Below, piece by piece: positions 30,601 through 36,456 of a stretch of 36,456 nucleotides of DNA (its first letter is position 1; the number at the start of each line of letters is the position of its first letter). Source of the DNA: Candidatus Magasanikbacteria bacterium RIFOXYB2_FULL_38_10. Lineage in GTDB: Bacteria; Patescibacteriota; Patescibacteriia; Magasanikbacterales; UBA10003. The position numbers were made by a program, and so were the translations under genes. The notes under the pieces are model-generated. The model was given only the letters and a program-made list of their open reading frames with translations, searched no databases and was not told the DNA's origin. The stretch spans positions 105,249 through 141,704 of the forward strand of contig MFQT01000016.1 of the NCBI GenBank assembly GCA_001783145.1. Direction: 5' to 3'.

Positions 30601-31090
30601 TCCCATTAAAAAAATTATCTGGCAATTGATTTTAAGGCGCTTCCAGCACACTTTTGCTTTGGTCAGTTTAATTTTAGCCGTGGTTTTTGTTTTAATCACC
30701 CCCGGTTTATTGACGGAAATTTTATTGGGGGTGCAAGTGATTTTTTATGGTTTGTTTTTACGTCTGGCCTATCCGCGCCGACCCAAGAGCTGGGGCATTG
30801 TTTATAATGAACAGAATAAAAATCCTTTGGAAAGAGCTGTTGTCCGTATTTTTGATATGCAGTATAATAAATTGCTGGAGACCCAAATCACCGATAATAA
30901 AGGGCGCTATTCCTTTTTGGTAGGGCGTAATAAATATTATGTATTGTTTGAAAAGCTGGGTTTTGATAAAAAACAAAGTGAAACAGTAGATTTACAGAAT
31001 TATAAAGAGCCGTCTGCCATAGTTGCCGTTGATGCGGGTTTGCGGCCTCAAGAGGGTGAGGCGGGGAACAAAAAAATTAAAAAAATGTAA
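27653..31090 (+). CDS. Multi-Fn3 surface protein with membrane-embedded C-terminal half and CnaB-like domains
   Basis: 1145 residues. Signal segment at 7-28. Five Fn3-like domains span about 62-555 (for example SVRIAWNTNENATSSVVYG and TTYYFALKTTDEVSNLSGLS). A beta region and a CnaB/carboxypeptidase-regulatory-like domain (about 690-770, NANGEFGYLVPVGNYILHIE) follow. A first TM helix lies at about 854-872 before the basic RRKRKGWG. A second CnaB-like domain (about 880-965, TDKEGRFAFLPAPGKYLIDL) precedes a TM hairpin (about 1000-1042), then PRRPKSWG and a third CnaB-like domain (about 1050-1125). Domains two and three are clearly duplicates (GWGVIYN/SWGIVYN). By the positive-inside rule these two should be cytoplasmic. 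It shares an operon with its neighbours (11-base overlap upstream). Confidence 0.8.
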   Translation: MKDKRRNIFLNVFFLLCLFLGSLFLMTQFVKAGTSTSTGTTTVNGNYPQPTGCTGSGCGTSGDSTVPGVISNLSVSSTTSNSITLKWTAPGDDGTSGTASAYDLRYSSSNITEGDWASATQVVGEPAPAVTGTVQEMTVIGLASQTTYYFALKTTDEVSNLSGLSNVVFGSTLPPVAPDTTAPAISDIRVTILSVDSVRIAWNTNENATSSVVYGLTTNYEIGSVTGQIFTTSHSLDLSGLSAATTYHFKVKSTDANFNEAVSEDGTFNIGDITPPIISNIQTSNITGVSARITWLTNENATSSVVYGLTTNYEIGFVSDESFKTTHLLNLSSLQPETTYHFKVKSADANFNEAESADQSFVTRDAAPPIIFNIQSAPQIISATISWETNEDADSQVAYGLTSALGSLSSNTNLVKTHSLTVGSLQSNTQYYFSVKSTDTDGNQASGPLLSFTTSRDLLAPSNVNSLTAAAENQKVTLSWQNPGDTDFTGVMIRRGSTRFPSTPAEGDLIFQGRVASFADSGLTNGTLYYYTVFAYDSSENFSSGAIASAIPTSGTPIQPPTGTGISGGEELPIYLSDFQFSVAQGKITVPTNQEISFLPNTSLKINIPAQKLFSSAQQLILSVDNSSYLLKFDLIKNYWETEITLPGTVGKFPATLIINLADLRTKILNWTADIVPFGRILEKKNGKEIPVEGVKVSLLTSPTLWPAEAYGQQNPQTTNANGEFGYLVPVGNYILHIEKEGYQTQETGYFLSRGVVVNNQLQVLAIPPKLEDVIDPNVSVVQNIVNVAENLGEKTSFAAKVVSQKALASAKDAVKNANEFVNNPIVKETTKDVVAPVVAGAAAVSATTAVGASQFILYLRFLFTQPILVLFRRKRKGWGVIYNSLTKMPLDLVTVRLLDAESKRVMQTKVTDKEGRFAFLPAPGKYLIDLKQGGFKFPTDFFLNFKEDHAFLDLYHGEIIEVKEKGAVITPNIPLDPLGEELPIKKIIWQLILRRFQHTFALVSLILAVVFVLITPGLLTEILLGVQVIFYGLFLRLAYPRRPKSWGIVYNEQNKNPLERAVVRIFDMQYNKLLETQITDNKGRYSFLVGRNKYYVLFEKLGFDKKQSETVDLQNYKEPSAIVAVDAGLRPQEGEAGNKKIKKM
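28262..28596 (+). repeat. Tandem duplication of one Fn3 module (279-bp period)
   Basis: A 56-base stretch at 28262-28317 recurs without change at 28541-28596, exactly 279 bases (93 codons) later. A second stretch (starting TATCATTTTAAAGTAAAATC at 28391 and 28670) recurs at the same offset with one or two changes. Between them the copies differ, so the duplication is not very fresh or has been partly homogenised by gene conversion. Confidence 0.9.
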
Positions 31091-31101
31091 TTTACATCTG
31101 T

Positions 31102-34100
31102 ATGTTTAATTTTAAGGTAAATAAAATTTGTTTTGTCTTATGTGGTTTTGGTATTTTTTTATTTGGTTCAACAGTCCAGGCTGCCAATTTAACCGTGACG
31201 CCAACAACCTCTACGGAAAGCAATTTAATTGGGGCTACGGATGTTAGCTGGCAATTTTCCGTCACCACCACGGCCGCTCTGTCGGCCAATGATGTGGTGC
31301 AGTTTCGTTTCCCTTCCATTGGCAATAGCCTGCAAGGGTTTTCTGCGGCTAGTGTTACCACTACTTTTCCTTATTTGGGTTCTACCACTTCCACTTCTGT
31401 CTCCAATAATGTTTTAAGCAACGGCAATTTTGATCAAACCTGGATAACTGAAACTGGTGATTGGGCGCTTGGAGCTTTTGCTGATGAGATTTCCACTGGG
31501 TATAGTATTTCAGCCAGCGCTACACCGTCTCATGGCGGTTTAAGCGCGGTTAAAATTGTTAATAGTTCAGGTGGTACAGGGGGATCCGCTTTTCAAACTT
31601 CTTTGGGTTTACTTGAAGGGAATAGCTATACCGGACATATCTGGTCTAAAAATAACGGTTCAGGCAGGTTGGGTGTTTTATATACTGTTGAAGGAGATCT
31701 TAACACAGTTGCCACTTGGAATTTTAATACCCAGAGTTGGGATAATGATTATGTTGAAGCCAATATCTATAATGTGACAGTTAGCAGTACTTATGCCGAA
31801 TATACCATTCCCGCAATTACTATTCATGCCAGCGGTACACTGTCAATAACTTTTTTGGGTGCTGATAATAACAGTGAAATTTATATTGATGATTGGAGTT
31901 TACTGCAAAATAATAATCCGGCAAATGATATTGCTTTAAATGGCGGTTTTGAAACAGGTTTGGTTACAGATTTTCCCACCGGTTGGAATGAAAGATTTTA
32001 TGGAGATACTGATGTTGTTACTCAAGGCACAACCACGGTTTATTCCGGAGATTTCTCAGTAAAATTGACGCAAGCCAACGCTTTAATTTCCTGGATTTCG
32101 CAGACGGTTAGCGGCTTGGTTCCCGGTTCAGAAGCTCTTGCCTCACTTTATGCTTATGCTGTGACCGGTTCCGCCCAATTAATTATTGTGGATGATGATT
32201 TTTCCGGTGGTGGAGGTCCGGGCGCCCATACTAAAATTTGGAATTTTTTAACTAATGCCTGGGATGCTGATACCAATTCATTAACATCCGACATTGGCGG
32301 TAATTACCGCTTGAATTTAAATGACACAGCCGCTTGGGTTCAATCTACTGAGAATATTACGGTTTCTCCTTCGGGTAAAGTAACTTTGGTAATTGTCACT
32401 TCGTCTGTTGGAGATAAGGAAGTATATATAGATGATGTGGCTGTTACTCAAACTCAAGGCACGGTTGCTACTCAAGGTGTGGTTCAAACCACCTTAGGTT
32501 CAGGTTCCGGAGCCTATCCTGTTGTCTATGGTTTTGTCACCAGCACCATAAATTCCGGCACAGTTTGGTCTGTCACCTTGGGCGGAATAAATAATCCGAT
32601 TGCTCAAGCTAATAATTTACAAAATTTAATTTTTACTGTTGCCGGCGGAACGCCTGTTGATTCAGCTCATCCGGAAGGCAGTCTTTCCGGCGGATTTTCC
32701 GTTACTTCTACCGCTTCTATTATACGCGCCGGAGGGGCAATTGTTTCTGATGCCAATTCCAGTATTACTCCCAGTTCTTATGCTACCAGTAGCTCCAATG
32801 TAGCTTTTAATTTTATATTTACAACAACCAGCAGTATTCCCATCGGCGGTAAAATAGTTTTAGGCTTTCCAGTTGGGTTTAATTTATCAGGAGCCACAGT
32901 TTCTTTAGCTAGTAATTCCAACATAAGTAATTCCACTAACGCTCAAATTGCCAATGGGGCAATTGAAGTTGTCACAACTTCCGGTCGCAATCAATTGGTT
33001 TTAACCACCAGCAATGCCGCCACCAATTCCGGTGATGTTATTGAAGTTCAAGTGGGTGGTATTACCAATCCTGCTACGGCTGATGCTTATCGCGGGTTCT
33101 TTGTCTATACAGCTAAATCTAACAATGGTTTGTTGGATGGCTCCGCTACCGGCTTTAGTGAAGAATCCGGTTACGGTTCTTTGCCGCCGGTGGATACAGT
33201 CCACATTGGAGGTAGCAATACTCTACATATTGTAGTTAAAAAAATTTCTACCAATGGGTCAATTTCTTTATTAAGCGGAGCTGAATTAAGCCAAGTAATG
33301 GTTGGGGTGGGTTGTCCTGACAAGCAATTTTTTATTGGCAATAGGCAGTTAGACAGCAGTTCGCAAGTGGATCTTGAAAATTTATTGGATTGTAATTACA
33401 TGATTGGCACACCGCCGGTTGACGAAACCAGCCAAGCCTTTTATGAAAGCTTTTTGGCGCCGGCTTTAACTTCTGTTTCGGCCATTGGAGGGATAGAAAC
33501 AACTTCAACCATCTATTTTGCCGTACCTGACGCCACTTCCACTTTGGTTATTACCGGTGGAGTAGTAGGAGAAAATGCTTTTATTTTGGCTCATAGTTCT
33601 AACTATGAATCGTACACTCCTTTATTTGCTGATCCCGAATTAACCACACCAGGGTTTAGTTCTACCGGAACTGGCTATGCTTCCATCAGCGTAAAGAGCG
33701 GGGAGACTTGGTCGTTTGACGTACAATCGGGAGATCGCGGAAGTGAAGACAATTTTGACAGTGCTGGCACCCAGTATTGGCCGCCCTCTGTTCCATCCTA
33801 TTTTATAGCGGCTTCCTCTACTTCTTATAATATAGGCACTTACGCTTATGTCCAGGCAGATAAAGCTTTGAATGTATCTTTATTGGATACCGGGAGCAAT
33901 CAAATCACCAACGCTTGCTTGGCGGTTAAAAGAACGGGGGGCGGCTTATTTATGGATGCTCAAGATCGTGTTTGCTCGCCCAGTCAGGATGGGGGCAGTA
34001 ATCCCAACCAATATGAATTTAAAGTACCACTGGGCACCATTATTATTCAGATTGAACGTTTTGGTTTTGGTAAGCCGGAAGAATTTCCCGTGGGTATTAC

Positions 34101-36456
34101 AGGGGCCACGACCAATAAAACAATCTATGTTAAACAGCCTGCTTCCTATATAAATATTGTAGTACAGGATAGTAATAACGTCCCAATTAATGGAGCTCCG
34201 GTTTTTGCTCATGGCAGTAATGGTTTTGCCAACGCTATGACCAATTCCGTTGGCACAAGCACTTTGTATCTTTCACCCGGTACTTACACGGTAGAAGGTT
34301 TTGCTCCCGGTTTTGGGCCTTTGACTTCCTCTTTAGCAACTGTAAGCGCGGAAATCAATCCCACTGTTACTTTTACAGTGAACACTGCTAATTTTAGAAC
34401 CATCAGCGGTACTGTGACGCAAGGTGGCTCGCCTTTGTCCGGTGTTAAAATTGGCGCGCGCGGTACCGGCAACACAATTGGTGGCAACGGTACGGAAACA
34501 CTGGCAGATGGTACATATATTTTGCGTGTTCCTTCCGGCACCTATCAAGTCAGCGGATGGTCCGAAGATACCGGAGGCTTACAATTTCAAAATGTTGATG
34601 TTTCTTCGGGTAATGCTTCCAATATTAATTGGACGCTGGGCGGACAGGGGACACTGCGGGTGACTATTCAAAATTCTTCCAACGTGAGCCCTCTTTTTGT
34701 CGGCGCTTTTGATGAAACAACCAACCGCGGTAATGGTACGGAATCTTGGACCATTAGCGGTAATAACAAATTTGCTGATATTAAATTGCCGGCAGGAAAT
34801 TATAATGTGCATGCAGGGTCACCCTTATTGGGAGAAATTGGCAACTCTACGGCTTCCATTGTTGCCGGACAGACTGCCAGCATTACTTTTAATGCTGGCA
34901 CCACGGCTTTGGTTGTCTTAAGCGGTACAGTTACTAGTACGGAAAGCGGTAACGGAATAAAAAATGCTTTTATTTGGGCTAGCCGCGTTAATGGTTCTGG
35001 TTTTTATTCTACTCAAACTGACAGTAGCGGTAATTACTCTCTTTATATTCCGAATACACGCAGTTATAGGGTAGGGGTGCGATATCTAGGGGGCGTTTCC
35101 GAACAAGGGGATGTTCAAGTTGACGTTTCCGGTGATACTGTGCAAAATTTTAATTTAACCAACTCATCTATTACTATTTCCGGCCAAGTTGTGAATGCCA
35201 GTAGTCAGGCTGTAAGTAACGGCTGGGTTTCTGCTAGAAAGGTATTTAATGGCGATGATACCTGGCTTGGCGTGCCCACAGATGGTAATGGTAATTATTC
35301 TTTGAATGTAACCAATGGTAATTGGACTATTTTTGCCGAGGGACCTTGCTATTATAGAACAACCGGTACAGCGGTAACGGTCAGCGGTTCCAATGTCAGC
35401 CAAAACATTTCTTTAACTGCTGTTGGCGGTTGTTCCGTCGCTGTCCCGCAAATCAATGGCATTACTGCGGCTTCTGGAGGCCAAGTGTCTAAAAGCGATT
35501 TAGTTCTGGATATTCCCGCCAATGCTTTAGGCACCTCCAATAGTACAGTGAGTGTTTCCATTGCCAATGCTGATATTGCCGTAGCTTCGGCCAACGCCAC
35601 CCCCTTATCTTCCTCTGTTAAATCTATCTCGGCTACAGACAGCTCGGGTACATCCATTACTTCTTTAACCAATAATGTTGCTTTAACATTAACATATAAT
35701 GAGTCGGATTTACCGGTGGGATTTAATGAAAGCACTTTGCAATTAGGCTATTTTGATTCCAATACCGGGCAGTGGGAAGCGGTAGCCTCTACGGTTGACA
35801 CAACTAACAATACTCTAACAGCGCAAGTAAGTCACTTTACTGATTTTGGTCCAATTTTGCCGGGTGTTCCTTCAGCTCCAACCAATTTGTCGGCTACGGC
35901 TGTTTCTGCCAGCCAAATAAATTTAACATGGGATGCGGCGTCCATGACTGATTCTTATAAAGTTTACGCCACTACAACTAATTCCGGCGGAGTATTTTAT
36001 GCCGGAGATTTATTAGATACCAGTTTAACCAATTCTTATTCTGCCATAGGATTAAATACCGCTACCACGTATTATTTTGAAGTGGCAGGGGTTAATGAAA
36101 ATGGCGAAGGGCCTAATTCCAGTACGGATAGTGTTGCTACCGAAGCTTCGTCGGCCGGAGTTACAGTAAGTGGCGTCACCGCCACTGTAACAGAAGACGG
36201 TGGCACTGGCACATACACGATTGTTTTAACTTCCTTGCCATCTAACAATGTGACGATTACTGTTTCCGAATCCAGTGCTGATTTTTCCGTCTCTCCGACC
36301 ACTTTGACTTTTACCGCCGGAAATTGGTCCACACCTCAAACTGTAACCGTGTCCGCTAATGATGACAGCTCCTTTGAAGGAACAGAAACCGGCACCATTA
36401 CTCATATATCCGCCAGCTCTGATGGAAATTATAATGGTGTTTCCATTTCCAGCGTG
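31102..36456 (+). CDS. Giant adhesin-like surface protein (N-terminal 1785 residues; runs off window)
   Basis: The frame from ATG 31102 is open, without any stop, to the last base. Signal peptide at 1-28 (VLCGFGIFLFGSTVQA-AN). Two related jelly-roll carbohydrate-binding-like domains follow: about 104-267 (NNVLSNGNFDQTW to IYIDDWSL) and about 270-447 (DIALNGGFETG to VYIDDVAV). Then beta-rich stalk domains (about 450-790), a region with Cys pairs (about 734-920), several CnaB/carboxypeptidase-regulatory-like domains (about 1015-1440, e.g. DSSGNYSLYIPNTRSYRVGV and DGNGNYSLNVTNGNWTIFAE), a ZU5-like domain (about 1450-1585), one Fn3 (about 1590-1675) and the start of a Calx-beta-like repeat (about 1685 on). 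It begins 11 bases after the previous gene. Its role is probably attachment to other cells or polysaccharide; no catalytic motif seen. Confidence 0.85.
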   Translation, partial: MFNFKVNKICFVLCGFGIFLFGSTVQAANLTVTPTTSTESNLIGATDVSWQFSVTTTAALSANDVVQFRFPSIGNSLQGFSAASVTTTFPYLGSTTSTSVSNNVLSNGNFDQTWITETGDWALGAFADEISTGYSISASATPSHGGLSAVKIVNSSGGTGGSAFQTSLGLLEGNSYTGHIWSKNNGSGRLGVLYTVEGDLNTVATWNFNTQSWDNDYVEANIYNVTVSSTYAEYTIPAITIHASGTLSITFLGADNNSEIYIDDWSLLQNNNPANDIALNGGFETGLVTDFPTGWNERFYGDTDVVTQGTTTVYSGDFSVKLTQANALISWISQTVSGLVPGSEALASLYAYAVTGSAQLIIVDDDFSGGGGPGAHTKIWNFLTNAWDADTNSLTSDIGGNYRLNLNDTAAWVQSTENITVSPSGKVTLVIVTSSVGDKEVYIDDVAVTQTQGTVATQGVVQTTLGSGSGAYPVVYGFVTSTINSGTVWSVTLGGINNPIAQANNLQNLIFTVAGGTPVDSAHPEGSLSGGFSVTSTASIIRAGGAIVSDANSSITPSSYATSSSNVAFNFIFTTTSSIPIGGKIVLGFPVGFNLSGATVSLASNSNISNSTNAQIANGAIEVVTTSGRNQLVLTTSNAATNSGDVIEVQVGGITNPATADAYRGFFVYTAKSNNGLLDGSATGFSEESGYGSLPPVDTVHIGGSNTLHIVVKKISTNGSISLLSGAELSQVMVGVGCPDKQFFIGNRQLDSSSQVDLENLLDCNYMIGTPPVDETSQAFYESFLAPALTSVSAIGGIETTSTIYFAVPDATSTLVITGGVVGENAFILAHSSNYESYTPLFADPELTTPGFSSTGTGYASISVKSGETWSFDVQSGDRGSEDNFDSAGTQYWPPSVPSYFIAASSTSYNIGTYAYVQADKALNVSLLDTGSNQITNACLAVKRTGGGLFMDAQDRVCSPSQDGGSNPNQYEFKVPLGTIIIQIERFGFGKPEEFPVGITGATTNKTIYVKQPASYINIVVQDSNNVPINGAPVFAHGSNGFANAMTNSVGTSTLYLSPGTYTVEGFAPGFGPLTSSLATVSAEINPTVTFTVNTANFRTISGTVTQGGSPLSGVKIGARGTGNTIGGNGTETLADGTYILRVPSGTYQVSGWSEDTGGLQFQNVDVSSGNASNINWTLGGQGTLRVTIQNSSNVSPLFVGAFDETTNRGNGTESWTISGNNKFADIKLPAGNYNVHAGSPLLGEIGNSTASIVAGQTASITFNAGTTALVVLSGTVTSTESGNGIKNAFIWASRVNGSGFYSTQTDSSGNYSLYIPNTRSYRVGVRYLGGVSEQGDVQVDVSGDTVQNFNLTNSSITISGQVVNASSQAVSNGWVSARKVFNGDDTWLGVPTDGNGNYSLNVTNGNWTIFAEGPCYYRTTGTAVTVSGSNVSQNISLTAVGGCSVAVPQINGITAASGGQVSKSDLVLDIPANALGTSNSTVSVSIANADIAVASANATPLSSSVKSISATDSSGTSITSLTNNVALTLTYNESDLPVGFNESTLQLGYFDSNTGQWEAVASTVDTTNNTLTAQVSHFTDFGPILPGVPSAPTNLSATAVSASQINLTWDAASMTDSYKVYATTTNSGGVFYAGDLLDTSLTNSYSAIGLNTATTYYFEVAGVNENGEGPNSSTDSVATEASSAGVTVSGVTATVTEDGGTGTYTIVLTSLPSNNVTITVSESSADFSVSPTTLTFTAGNWSTPQTVTVSANDDSSFEGTETGTITHISASSDGNYNGVSISSV

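Noticed and set aside
31092-36332. Several short minus-strand and off-frame plus-strand frames in the last 5 kb
   Set aside because: All are shadows of the single long frame open from 31102 to the window end.
1-36456. CRISPR array, insertion sequence, transposase or rRNA
   Set aside because: I saw no regularly spaced short repeats, no transposase or integrase motifs and no rRNA sequence anywhere in the window.

Overview
The window looks like a chromosomal segment from a Candidate Phyla Radiation (Patescibacteria) bacterium, probably of Parcubacteria type. This is an inference from gene content, without any database search. The basis is a compact AT-rich genome, the order yidD-rnpA-rpmH / dnaA / dnaN, a small DUF5679 zinc ribbon, a membrane pyrophosphatase, a 3D-domain protein, a class A PBP with an Ig-like tail, a GtrA protein and a large operon of Fn3/CnaB-type surface proteins. 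Most native genes have no visible Shine-Dalgarno sequence, and several start within a few bases of the predicted transcription start.

Layout. 1-2147: a minus-strand operon of markedly GC-rich genes (a solute-binding-like protein cut by the window edge, a two-TM coiled-coil protein, a soluble coiled-coil protein), all with strong Shine-Dalgarno sites. 2148-2998: a gap holding a GC-rich palindromic segment with its own promoter and terminator, a candidate structured RNA. 2999-8955: K+-independent-type H+-pyrophosphatase, a SpoIIAA/STAS-like protein, a second GC-rich gene (lytic transglycosylase) with its own promoter and terminator, the DUF5679 zinc ribbon, trigger factor and a DUF167 protein. 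8982-13053: the replication-origin neighbourhood, with yidD, rnpA and rpmH on minus, dnaA and dnaN on plus, and DnaA boxes on both sides of dnaA. A 158-base element bounded by a perfect 19-bp inverted repeat lies in the rpmH leader. 13108-18418: class A PBP, 3D-domain protein, GtrA protein, tRNA-Cys, and a polytopic membrane protein of unknown function. 18555-24811: polA-holA, a GGDEF protein, rpsT and rmuC. 24812-26072: a gene-poor stretch with tRNA-Arg(CCU), tRNA-Ala(CGC) and a pair of inverted 24-bp sites resembling tyrosine-recombinase sites. 26073-36456: a four-gene surface operon (secreted beta-rich protein, WxLIP-like anchor protein, Fn3/CnaB membrane protein, and a giant adhesin-like protein still open at the window end).

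How the genes fit together. The core is replication (dnaA, dnaN, holA, polA, rmuC), translation and folding (rpmH, rpsT, tig, tRNAs), and envelope construction (PBP, 3D protein, YidD, GtrA). The last operon builds a large cell-surface structure. The GC-rich genes at 1-2147 and 5663-6940, and less strongly 17459-18418, differ from the rest in base composition and ribosome-binding sites, so they are candidates for recent transfer. For the first block, an assembly join near 2200 must also be considered.
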